From the NCBI GenBank assembly GCA_946902985.2, contig OX336388.2, positions 290,634,526 to 290,698,525 of the forward strand: a DNA stretch of 64,000 bases, written 5' to 3'. This document shows, piece by piece, positions 1 through 11,056 of the stretch. This stretch comes from Meconema thalassinum. Lineage: Eukaryota > Arthropoda > Insecta > Orthoptera > Tettigoniidae. Positions within the stretch are counted from its first letter, which is position 1, and each line of letters starts with the position of its first letter. The translations under genes and the position numbers were made by a program. Below the pieces are notes generated by a model. The model saw only the letters and a list, made by a program, of their open reading frames with translations. It was not told where the DNA came from and searched no databases.

Positions 1-1939
1 CCGTGTATCAAACGCACACTATAAATCTGAGTATAGTAATACAATTCCGTCTTTCTACCAAAGACGTCTAAATGAAAGTAAACTTACAATAACTGAAGCT
101 CTTTGCTTTAAAAATGCAACTCAGTAGTTGCTAGAACATCAAATAAAAACGTGTCTCACACGACACAAGCAAAATATGATAAATGTGGCACAGATTCACA
201 CACTATATCTGCTTAATGATACGTTGGGAACCGCGTTCGATGCTAGGCAACGAAACATTCCTTCTAGTTGTTAGGTTCAAACATGACCAAGAATAGCTTC
301 TGAGCTTATTCAAAATGAAATATAATGCATTTACAAACTGGTAGTTACTGTCGACTACCTAAATGATACGACCGTTCTAACGACAGTCAGGGGTGTAACA
401 AAGGATGGCTGCGAAGAATGCAGTCAATTAATAACCAAGGCATCTGATTGCCATAACTACAGTCAGCAAATACTTGAAAATTACCCCAAGTAGGGTTGAA
501 CAAAATAGCCTCAAAATGACTACGATCAGGTTCAGCAAAAAGTAGGCATTGACGTTCCACGACGTTCACCAAGCTGCACAAGGGCTGACCAAAATGTCTG
601 ACCCCAAGGGTGTCTCACTCTAAACTGAAATAAATGACATCTAACTAATCTAGTTACATCCCTACCTAGAAAAATGGCTGACACTGAGTGTGGTTGATTC
701 ACAAACTACATTAAAACTACTATACCACCAGAAACTAGAACAAAGAAGGGGTGTGACAAAAACTCACGAAATGGAGAAGCTCTCACTCAGCTCTCTATTC
801 CACAACAAGGGTTGTACATAAACCTATCTGGCTCTCTGGATCGGTATCCTCCTCATCAGGATTCCCATCTGGACTCCCCCAAAGACCAGGGTTCGATTTG
901 TCCCTGTCGACATCTTCGTGGATATGCCTGGAAATTGCATTTTGGCTCCTTCCCTCTCGTTCATCGTTCTGGAAGTTCCACCATCATGCTGGTTCCTGTA
1001 GAAACGTCACCCCCCCCATACTGGGATGGTATTAGCCCATGGTAACTGCTTCAACCATGGTGAATAAAAGTCCAATCACGTGGGTAGCGAAATAAGTTGC
1101 GTGATTATTCATCCTCTCACTTCCAAAATTATAATGTCCGTCGTGACTATTATAGGCTTCAATTATAAAATACGACACAGCCTTAATCTTGCAGATGTGG
1201 ATTAGCATGTGAGCTAATACTATTTTATAATGCTGCACGTGCTAGTGACGCTACTTTTGTATCACGCAGCATCCGTGAATTATACGACGTTTCAAAGATG
1301 AAATTTCCACTTTGGCAATTTAAATATCTCATACTATTATAATGACACTTATTCAGGATAATTGTAACACTATTACCTGTATATTTCCACTAGGCATCTG
1401 CCCTCCACATACGCGTGGGTAATATGTGATGTCACAGCAATGTTGTGCAATACACTATACTTGCCAATAATTATTTCCCAAGCTTCTTATTTAATTCACT
1501 GGACTTCATCGACAGTGAATATTAGTATTTGCTTGCTCGATGGCACCTTATAATCACTTTTAAACGCTAAACAGCGGATATTCTTCTACGTTTCGTAGGA
1601 CAAATGTAATTCCACGCCTACACAAGGCGGATTCTCAAGACGCAGTGCTCCGGTACTGGGTGTCTCTAGAAAGTAGGTCGTCAAAACGAAAACGTTGAGC
1701 GACTACTTACGTTCCTTTTTGCGTATCTGCAAGGGTATTACCTTACCTAAAGTAAAAGTAAACATTCTCCAAAATGTTTTAATAATGCAGCATGACGAAA
1801 TGGAATATTCTGAGTCTCGTAGGAAAAATAAAAATAATTAATAAGACCTCAGATAATAATTAGCAGTTTACACCAAAGTCAAAAGTGCGATTCACCGCTA
1901 CTTCAAAGTATCGCGTGATCTCTCAGCTTCACGTGGCTT
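1..1939. other. Unassigned AT-rich sequence
   Basis: I recognise no gene, RNA or element here. Short open frames occur on both strands (for example 387-581 minus and 812-1045 plus) but none shows a domain or a codon pattern I can defend. A short inverted pair, CCATGGT/ACCATGG, lies near 1038-1062. The stretch may be intergenic, intronic or an old decayed repeat. Confidence 0.5.
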
Positions 1940-2356
1940 CCTGGGTGTGTTCAAAAGTACAACATCCCATCATAAATGCTCTGTCATAAAAAAAATATCA
2001 CATGAACCATAGCTCAGCGGGTTCAGTATGCAGCCCGTAATCAGTCGCATTGTCTGGTTTAGTTGCACATCTATCTTCTTGGAGTGGACACTGTTTAGCC
2101 AAGATGGGCAGCAGTATTCAGCAAAGGAGTATGGCAGTGCCAGAGCAGTTGATCGTAAAGTTTGAGCGCTGGAACCCCAGGAGGTACCAACAAGCTTCTG
2201 AATGATGCTATTACGGGTCTTCACTTTTGCGGCCACGTTCGTGAGATGTTGTTTGCAAGTCAAGGACCTATCAAATGTTATCCCAAGGTACTTAGGCATG
2301 CTGCAGAACTGCGAAGTTTGTCCTCTGAATTTAACTTCTGGTTTGTAATTAGAGAA
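1940..2356 (-). pseudogene. Jockey-like LINE reverse transcriptase, C-terminal remnant
   Basis: The minus strand encodes about 120 residues with the pattern of the post-catalytic part of Jockey-clade non-LTR reverse transcriptases: PKYLGITFDRSLT, then HLTNVAAKVKTRN, then LALPYSFAEYCCPSWL with the following VQLNQTMRLITG. In the family this region follows the YADD-type catalytic motif. Both the catalytic core and the endonuclease are absent, so this is a truncated, non-functional copy. The frame decays after the RLITG segment. The clade is assigned by motif resemblance only; LINE 3'-fragment identity is confident, exact family is not. Confidence 0.75.
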
Positions 2357-2390
2357 CCTATTGCGTAAGTGAAATGAGGATACACGTCAT

Positions 2391-2703
2391 CATTTTTTTT
2401 TGTCGTGTGGCCTCATGAGAGGCCGAGTGCAGGTCTTTCTATTCGACGCCCGTGGGCGAACTGCGCGTCGGTATGAGGGATGGAATGGATGAAGATGAAT
2501 GAAACTGGGCAAGGATGTGGAAGGAATCGGCCGTGGCCTATCAGAAGATACCGTCCCAGCATTTGCCTGGTGATGAAAATGGGAAACCACGGAAAACCAT
2601 TTCAAGGACAGCCGACGGTGGGGCTCGAACCCACGCGTCTACCGAGTCAGCAGAGAGGTTGGTCCCATGACCTAACGCTGCGCTTTAGCCAGCTGGCCAC
2701 TAC
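2391..2703 (-). repeat. tRNA-derived SINE, minus strand
   Basis: Read on the minus strand, a tRNA-like head (GTGGCCAGCTGGCTAAAGCG, then GGGTTCGAGCCCC as B box) starts near 2703 and is followed by a SINE body containing the GGCCACGGCC box shared with other SINEs in the window. It ends in an A-rich tail (T run at 2394-2402 on plus). No clean target duplication was found. It is a pol III retroposon, not a functional tRNA gene. Confidence 0.7.
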
Positions 2704-2705
2704 TA

Positions 2706-3523
2706 TCTCTTATATAAAAACAAGTGTCCTGACTGACTGACTGACTGACTGACTGACTCATCATCGCCCAGCCAAAACTATTAAAGTTAGAAACATGAAA
2801 TTTTGGTAATATGTTCGTTGTAAGCCGAAAGGGTTTTTGGATATTCAGTTTCTAAAGGGGTGTTAAGGGTGTACACCTGCATTTCATTGAATAATAATAT
2901 CTCCGGATTGCTTTCATTGGGGGATTTGATACTCGGCATATAAACTCATCATTAAAAATAAGAAGATACGTGTCTGAGGGTTTTTCGATGTGGTGTATAT
3001 TATGAGGTGAAAGGGGTGACAAGTGGGGGTTGAAGGTTTCCTATCCGAGCGTGTATCTCTTAAACGACATAGGCGAGGAGTTTGGAACTCAGCGGAAAAA
3101 ATCAGCATAAAAAATAACAAAATAGGTTTTTGATCGATTTTTCATAAATCCAATATAAGGGGCCCATGGGGAGGGTGAAAATATGGGGGGGGGGAGCGTA
3201 ATATGTCTGTGTGTAAAATTATACATGGCCTATATTGTAGACAATAAAACATTACATTTTTTTTCTCGTGCTATTTCATCATACGACGAATACTTAGGGA
3301 GTTATTAATGATTTTGTACTTTTTGGCCGGAATTTTCTAAGTCCCAGGAATGACATAAAATTTGATTCGAATGAAATTTCGAAAAATAGTTTTTTTTAAT
3401 ACTTTTATTATATTTTTCACGTCTTTTAGGGTCCGAAACCACATGATATTTTGATGTTTTTTTTCGTCCCATGCATTTTTGGTTTCAGGTGATAGAATTA
3501 TTTTCCACTAGGACAGATGCTTA
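2706..3523 (+). mobile_element. Helitron-like unit, family A
   Basis: The unit begins TCTCTTATATAAAAACAAGTG, then carries a (GACT)n microsatellite, the conserved block CATCATCGCCCAGCC and a ~800-bp non-coding body. Near-identical units start at 3524, 6852, 11057, 14035 and 15786. The body ends with a conserved block (ACTTTTTGGCCGG ... GGTTTCAGGTGAT) just before the next TC start. No CTAG-type 3' terminus is visible in this copy, so calling it Helitron rests on homology to copies that have one. Confidence 0.5.
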
Positions 3524-6500
3524 TCTATTATATAAAACTAAGTGTCCTGACTGACTGCTGACTGACTGACTGACTGACTCATCATCGCCCAGCCAAGACT
3601 ATTAAAGTTAGAAACATGAAATTTTGGGAATATGTTCGTTGTAAGTCGAAAACGCCCACTAAGGAAGGGTTTTTGGATATTCAGTTTCTAAAGGGGTGTT
3701 AAGGGGGTACACCTGCAATTCATTGAATAACAATATCTCCCGAATGGTTTCATTGGTGGATTTGATACTCGGCATATAAACTCATCATTAAAAATAAGAA
3801 GATACATGTCTGAGGGTTTTTCGATATGATGTATATTATGAGGTTAAAGGGGTGAAAAGTGGGGGTTGAAGAATTCCTAACGGAGCGTGTATCCCTTAAA
3901 CGACATAGGCGAGGAATTTGAAACTCAGCGGAAAAAACTCAGCATTAAAAATAAGTAAATACATGTTTGAGCGTTTTTTCATAAGTCCAATTTAAGGAGC
4001 CCGTGCGGTGGGGTGAAATTCTGGGGGAAAAACAGGAATGAGAATGTCCTAACTGATTGACTGACTGACTCACTCATCAAACGCAGGGGGAAAAATGCTT
4101 AAAAAATGTAAATAGATGTTCGACAGTTTTTTTTCATAAATCCAATTTAAGGGGTTCATGGGGAGGGGTGAAATTTTGAAAAAACTAAATTTAAAGAAAA
4201 TGTCCTGACTCACACACTCATCATTGCCCAGCCAAAATTATTGAAGTTAGAAACATGCCATTTTGGGGATTTGTTCATTGAATGTCAAAACCGTCCAATT
4301 AGGTAGGATTTTCGGATATTCTGGTTCTAAAGGGGTCTTAAGGGGGTCAAACCTGCATTTAATTGAATAACAATATCTCCCGATTGGTTTCATAGTGGGA
4401 TGTGATACTCGGCATATAAACTCTTCATTAAAATTAGAAGACATGTGTCTGAGGGTTTTTCGATGTGGTGTATATTATGAGGTGAAAGGGGTGAAAAGTG
4501 GGAGTTGAAGGAATCCTAACGGAGCGTGTATGTCTTAAACGACATAGGAGAGGAGTTTGAAATTCAGTGGAAAAAAATCAGCTTAAAAAGAGTAAATAGA
4601 TGTTCGACCGTTTTTCTTCATAAATCCAATTTAAGGGGCACATGGGGAGGGGGTGAAATTCTGGGGGGAAAGAGGAAATAAAGTATCCTAACTGTTTGAC
4701 TCACTCACTCACTCTTCAAACTCACAGGGAAAAACTGCTTAAAAATAAGTAAATAAGTGTTCGACAGTTTTTTTTTTTTCATAAATCAAATTTAAGGGGT
4801 TCATGGGGAGGGGTGAAATTCTGAACAAAATAATTGAAAGAAAATGTCCTGACTCACTCACTCACTCACTCATCATCGCCCAGAAAAAATATTGAAGTTA
4901 GAAACATGTCATTTAGGGGATATGTTCGTTGTATGTAAAAAAATCGTACACTAAGGGAGGATTTTTGGTTATTCAGGTTTTAAAGGGGTCTTAAGGGTGT
5001 TAAACCTGATTTTCATTGAATAACAATATCTCAAGAGTGGTTTCATTTGTGGATGTGATACTCAGCATATAAACTAATCATTAAAAATAAGCAGACATGT
5101 GTCTAAGGGGTTTTCGATGTGGTGTATATTATAAGGTGAACGGGGTCACAAGTGAGGGTTGAAGGATTCCTAACGGAGCGTGTATCTCTTAAACGACATA
5201 GACGAGAAGTTTGAAACTCAGCGGAAAATATCAGCTTAATAAATAAGTAAATCGGTGTTCGACTGGTTTTTTTTCCACAAATTCAATATAAGGGGCCAAT
5301 GGGGTGGGGTGAAATTCTGGAAAAGAAAAGGAGAGAAAGTGTCCTAACTGACTGACAAACTCACTCACTCATCAAACTCAGGGGGAAAAGACAGGTTAAA
5401 AAATAATTTAATAGGTGTTCGAGCGTTTTTTTTTTCATAAATCGAATTTAAGCGGCCCATGGGGAGGAGAGAAATTCTGATAAAGAGTAGGTCCTGACTG
5501 ATTCACTCACTCAACATCGCCCAACGAAAACTATTGAAGTTGAAAATATGAAATGTTGGGAATATGTACGCTGATTTCGAAAACGTCAACTAAGGAAGGA
5601 TTTTTGTTTATTCGGGTTCAAAAGAGGTGTTAAGGGGGTAAAAGTGCATTTCATTGAATAACTACATCTCATGAGTTGTTTCTTTGGGGATGTGATATTC
5701 GGCATATAAACTAATCATTAAAAATAAGCAGACATATGTATAAGGGTTTATCGATATGGTGTATATTATGAGGTGAAAATTGGGGGTTGAAAGATTCTTA
5801 ACGGAGCGTGTATCTCTAAAACGACATAGGCGAGAAGTTTGAAATTCAGCTGGAAAAAAATCAGCTTAAAAATAAGTCATTAGGTGTTCGACCGGTTTTT
5901 TTTTTCATAAATCCAATTTAAGGGGCCCATGGGGAGGGGTGAAATTCTGGGGGGAAAACAGGAAAGAAAGTGTCCTATTTGATTGACTCACTTACTCACT
6001 CATCAAATTCAGGGGGAAAAAGAGCTTAAAAATAAGTAAATATGGGTTCGACCGTTTTTTTTCATAAATTCAATTTAAGGGGTTCATGGGGAGGGGTGAA
6101 ATTCTCAAAAATAAAATTAAAGAAAATGTATTGACCGACTCACGTTCTCATCATCGCCCAGCCAAAATTATTGAAGTTAGAAACTTGAAATTTTGGGAAT
6201 ATGTTAGCTGTATGTCGAAAACGTCCACTAGGGAAAGGTTTTTGGATATTCAGGTTCTAATGGGGTGTTAAGGGGGTAAACGTTCATTTCATTGAATAAG
6301 AATATCTCACGAATGGTTTCATTTGATAATGTGATACTTGGCATATAAACTAATCATTAAAAATAAGCTGACACATGTCTAATGGTTTTTCGATGTGGTG
6401 TATATTATGAGGTGGAAGGGATGAAAAGTGGGGGTTGAAAGATTGCTAACGGAGCGTGTACCTCTTAAACGACATAGGCGAGAAGTTTCAAACTCAGCGG

Positions 6501-6851
6501 AAAACAATCAGTTTAAAAATAAATGAATAAATAATTAAATAAATAGGTGTTCGACCGGTTTTTTTTTCCATAAATCCAATTTAAGGGGCCCATGGGGAGG
6601 ATGAAATTCTGGAAGAAAAACGTCCACTAAGGAAGGATTTTTGGATATTCACTCTCATCGACCAACCAAAACTATTAAAGTTAGAAGAGTGATATTTTGG
6701 GGATAGGTTTGTTGTGTGTCGAAAACGTCAACTAAGGAGGGATTATTGGATATTCATGTTCTAAAGGGGTGTTAACGGGGTTAAACCTGCATTTCATTGA
6801 ATAACAATATGACACGACTATGACGTGAGCGAAGCCACGGGTACCTGCTAG
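3524..6851 (+). mobile_element. Helitron-like element with ~640-bp internal tandem repeats
   Basis: It starts TCTATTATATAAAAC and ends in CTAG (6848-6851), preceded by a short GC-rich hairpin region (GTGAGCGAAGCCACGGGTAC). TC...CTAG with a subterminal hairpin is the Helitron signature. Inside, the block around ATCATCGCCCAGCC recurs at about 3581, 4216, 4872, 5512 and 6150, so the body is five tandem units of about 635-656 bp plus a shortened sixth. No Rep/helicase gene is present, so the copy is non-autonomous. The next element begins at the very next base. Confidence 0.62.
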
Positions 6852-7686
6852 TCTTTTATATAAAAACAAGTGTCCTGACTGACTGACTGACTGACTGACT
6901 CATCATCGCCCAGCCAAAACTATTTAAGTTAGAAACATGAAATTTTGGGAATATGTTCGTTGTAAGTCGAAAACGCCCACTAAGGAAGGGTTTTTGGATA
7001 TTCAGTTTCTAAAGGGGTGTTAAGGGGGTACACCTGCAATTCATGGAATAACAATATCTCCGGATTGCTTTCATTGGGGGATTTGATACTCGGCATATAA
7101 ACTCATCATTAAAAATAAGGAGATACGTGTCTGAGGGTTTTTCGATGTGGTGTATATTATGAGGTGAAAGGGGTGAAAGTGGGGGTTGAAGGTTTCTTAA
7201 CCGAGCGTGTATCTCTTAAACGACATAGGCGAGGAGTTTGGAACTCAGCGGAAAAAATCAGCATAAAAATAACAAAATAGGTGTTTGACCGTTTTTTCAT
7301 AAATCCAATATAAGGGGCCCATGGGGAGGGGTGAAAATATGGGGGGGGGGGAACGTAATATGTCTGTGGGTAAAATTATACATGGCCTATGTTGTAGACA
7401 ATAACACATTACATCTTTTTTGTCTCTTGCTATTTCATCCTACGACGAATACTTAGGGAGTTATTAATGATTTTGTACTTTTTGGCCGGAATTTTCCAAG
7501 TCCCAGGAATGACATAAAAATTGATTCGAATGAAATTTCGAAAAATAGTTTTTTTTAACACTTTTATTATATTTTTCACGTCTTTTAGGGTCCGAAACCA
7601 ACATGATATTTTGATGGGTTTTTTTTTCGTCCCATGCATTTTTGGTTTCAGGTGATAGAATTATTTTCCACTAGGACCGATGCTTA
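6852..7686 (+). mobile_element. Helitron-like unit, family A
   Basis: It begins TCTTTTATATAAAAACAAG directly after the CTAG of the preceding element and carries the (GACT)n block, the ATCATCGCCCAGCC block and the conserved tail block. No protein is encoded; apparent frames in the tail recur in every copy and are repeat sequence. Confidence 0.5.
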
Positions 7687-8275
7687 TCATACTAATATAT
7701 AAAAATGAGATGGTGTGTGTCTGTCGTTCTGTCTGTCTGTCTGTCTGTTACTCTATAACTCAAGAACCACTGGTCCGATTTAAATGAAATTTTGCATGGA
7801 TGTAGCTGATTTACCAGGTTTACATATAGGATACTTTTGATTTCGAAATTTTGCACTATTAAAAATGCGACTATTTTAGTGACGTCATTAGACCCTTTGG
7901 TTTCAAAATTTCATATTTCCATATCAAATAAAAAGAGAACGGTAGGAAATAGCAAACTTTCGATGGCACATTCGAGCTTTGAAATTTAATTTACTATCCG
8001 AAAGGTCCTTATCACTTTTCGTGTATCTCCAACAGTTAGCGAGTAAAACCGACATTTGTGACGTCACTACACCCTTTGGATTCAAAATTTCATATTTCCT
8101 TTTCAAATAAAAAGTTAACGCTAAGAAATAGCAAACTTTTGATGGTATACATGAGCTTTAACATTTAATTTTCTATCCGAAAGGTCCTTATAACTTTTCG
8201 TATATCTCCAACGGTTAGCGAGTAAAACCAGAATCTGTGCAATAAAACACGGTCAACACCGAGCGGTGCAAGAGA
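7687..8275 (+). repeat. Helitron-like repeat, family B
   Basis: It begins TCATACTAATATATAAAAATG followed by (GTCT)n. Two ~183-bp direct repeats follow (near 7878 and 8060), each with GTGACGTCAYTA, CAAAATTTCATATTTCC and TTATCACTTTTCG-like blocks. Near the end there is a perfect small hairpin CACCG-AG-CGGTG. No CTAG terminus is visible, so the class is tentative. Confidence 0.4.
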
Positions 8276-11056
8276 TCTCTCTATATATAAAAATGAAAAT
8301 TTGTGTGTTTATCTCTGAATTTCTACGGAAATTTGAGATGTTTACACGTTCCAGACTGTTTTATGATGGATGCGCGCGAAATTTTTTTTTTGTTTCTCTG
8401 CCTGTTTGTTTGTTTGTTTGTTTGTTTGTCTGTGGACAAATTTGTTCCCTTATAACTCGAGAACGGCTGGGTGTATCAACGTAAAATTTGGTACAGATAT
8501 CCATCAGAGGCACGATACCAATCATTGATGTAACTCTTCTCTGTACCTCTCATAAAAGGGGGCCTACTCCCTTAAAATACATGCTGAAATAGGCGTAGAA
8601 GTACGAGACAAAACTCATTTTCAGCCCCTCAATGTGAGAGACAAAACTCGGGTCCCCGAAAACCACATTTTAAGGACCGAAGACCAACCGTTTTTTAGAT
8701 ATATCCAGAAAACTAATTTAATTTAATAAACTAATGAACGAATGCAAGCCAGTAACCATGCCAATGGATTCTCAGAGGTCCCATCTATTGCTGTAAGACG
8801 CAATGCAATTCCATTAATTACATTAGTGTGAAAGTTTGCAAACGGCTAGAAGGTTATCACGGAACAAAAGCCGTAAAATTCATCAATACGTTTAACGCGC
8901 TTAAGGGGATCAAGGGGTACTCTAGAATTTTTTCACGCGATTTACACCTGCGGGTGTGGTACGGCAGGTCTATTATATTCCTATCCCCATATTATTCATT
9001 CATTCATTCATTCATTCATTTCGTATAGGCCATCTATGGACCGCGTCATTCCAACCGTCTCCTACTGGCTTTGATGTTTGCCCTGTACGCCCGCATTCGT
9101 TCTCGGTGGACTTCCTTCCGTTCCTGGGTCCAAATCTTTCCCGTTTTCAGCTTCGCTTTTTCTTGGAAATCTTTACAAGCTTGAAGTTTCCCTTTGAGTG
9201 GGACGCACTCCTGAATGTCTGTTGGTGTAATCCCCACTTCTTTCAGATCTTTATCCAGTTCAATGAACTAGGCCCTGTTTGTTTTCCTCTCCTGAAAGTA
9301 AGTTATGTTGCGGTTGGTCAGTCTCGCTGGGCTTATTCATTTCACATGCCCAACAAATGGTAACCTTCTCTTCCGGATGACGTTGCTTATCTTCTCCACA
9401 TGAGTATATAGGTCATGGTTATGCCGTTTTCTGTATTCCCCATTATCTTTGATGGAACCCAATATTTTTCTCAAAATTTTTCTTTCTTTGTCCTCCAGTT
9501 TCTCGACCAAACCTTTTTTGTTCATCGTGAGGCATTCAGAAGCATGCAAGACTTCCGGACGGATGACACTGCAGTAATGTTTTAGTTTTGCGTTGAAGGA
9601 TATTGACCTTTTCATATAGATGTCCTTAGTTAAATGGTAGGCCATTTCCATTTTGCTCCAGCGCGATGTGAATGCTTCTTTCTCTGATAATATCCCTTCC
9701 CTGACCCGTCCTGAAAAGAAAAGTACATGGCCATTGGCTGAATAAAAAATAAAAAATAGGTGTTATAATTTCTCCATATATTATATTATTATTAGTATTA
9801 TATTATGGCGTACAACGACGAGAAAAATCCCCTCGGTGCCAGCAACAAAACTCGGGGGCCCTAAAGGGTCCTCGAAAACTACATTATAAGGCTCTAAATC
9901 CATCAGTTTGTGAAATATTCCCAGAAAACTAATTTAATTTAATTTAACAAACTAATGAAGGAATGCAAATCGGTAACCATGAGAACATTATCTCATGGGG
10001 TGGCATACAACTTTCCATCTATTTCTGTAAGAAGCAATGACACTCCATTTATTACATTTCTGTGAAAGTTTGCAAATGGCTATAAGGTTATCACGGAACT
10101 AACGTAGACCGTATAATTCATCAATGCAATTAAGTGGGTGAAGGGGTAACCTAGAATTTTTTCATGCAATTTTCACGTTCGACATATAGTACAGAAGGTC
10201 TATTATATCTCCAAACAGCAACATTATTTTCAAAAATTCCTGAATTGAACTAGCATTTTTTGCGGCTTTTAGGAATTTGGGCAATTTGAGTCTAGAGAAC
10301 CTGAATTTTCATGCACCACAAGCCTTTATAATTTATGAAAGGGGTCTTCCTGTGTATGGGCACCTAGCACAACGTAGAGTGTCAGTTTTTATGTGACGTG
10401 TATTGCGTTCCGTCTACAAGACTTTCAATTGTATTTCACGTCAGGAAGTACACGTTAGGTGAATTTAGTCTGAGAGCACATTTTAACTATTTTTATTTTG
10501 TCGACATACGGGTTCATCATAAGGATGATTTTATTTGATACTGTGTGGTAGATATACCCATATTTGGATATCTGGGTAATATGTTGTAGACAATAGAATT
10601 GTCTGTCTGTCTTTCTGTGTATCTTTATGTACGCCTATACCTCGTGTTCGGATGCTTGGTGCATCTTAAAATTAGGTATGGTAACCATGAGAGTCAATAC
10701 ACCAATCATTTATAAAACTCTTCACCGTACTTTTCATACAGTAGAAGGGTGGATATAGAGAAAAACTTCTCAATATATACTAAAATATGCGAAATAAAAA
10801 AATTATCCTACAAGGACGACCAAAGCATATGTTGCGCTTCTCAATGTGAGACAGATAATTCGGGAATCTATAAAGGGTCTCCGAAAACTACATTTTAAGG
10901 GCCTTAAATTAACAGTGTGTGTGATATTCCCAATAAACTATCTTCGTTCTGATAAACTTGATGGAATGTCAAACCGCTAACCATTGCACAATAGCTCAAT
11001 TGATAATGTCTGTTGTAAACTACGAACACCGTTCGAAGAACGGGTACTTCTGCTAG
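8276..11056 (+). mobile_element. Helitron-like element, family C, with LINE insertion
   Basis: It begins TCTCTCTATATATAAAAATG and ends in CTAG (11053-11056), preceded by the perfect hairpin CCGTTC-GAA-GAACGG at about 11029-11043. A (TTTG)n tract lies near 8405. The body holds about three diverged repeats marked by ACAAAACTCGGG ... AACTAATTTAATTTAA and CTAACCAT-type blocks (near 8640, 9845 and 10860). A LINE fragment interrupts it at about 8994-9712. No Rep/helicase is seen. Confidence 0.6.
8994..9712 (-). pseudogene. RTE-like LINE 3' fragment
   Basis: The minus strand from about 9712 encodes the C-terminal part of a reverse transcriptase ORF: MAYHLTKDIYMKRSISFNAK, then HASECLTMNKKGLVEKLEDKERKILRKILG, then RKRRLPFVGHV. 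After a frame change it continues as GITPTDIQECVPLKGKL to a stop near 9040. The 3' tail is an (AATG)n microsatellite (ATTC repeats at 8996-9027 on plus), as in many RTE-type elements. It lacks the endonuclease and RT core, so it is 5'-truncated and dead. The same family occurs at 26,780-28,110. Confidence 0.72.

Noticed and set aside
1020..1062. CCATGGT/ACCATGG hairpin as a regulatory site
   Set aside because: Short, isolated inverted pair expected by chance in this length.
9046..9363. Plus-strand ORF over 8,956-9,363 as a gene
   Set aside because: It is antisense to a recognisable LINE reverse transcriptase tail.
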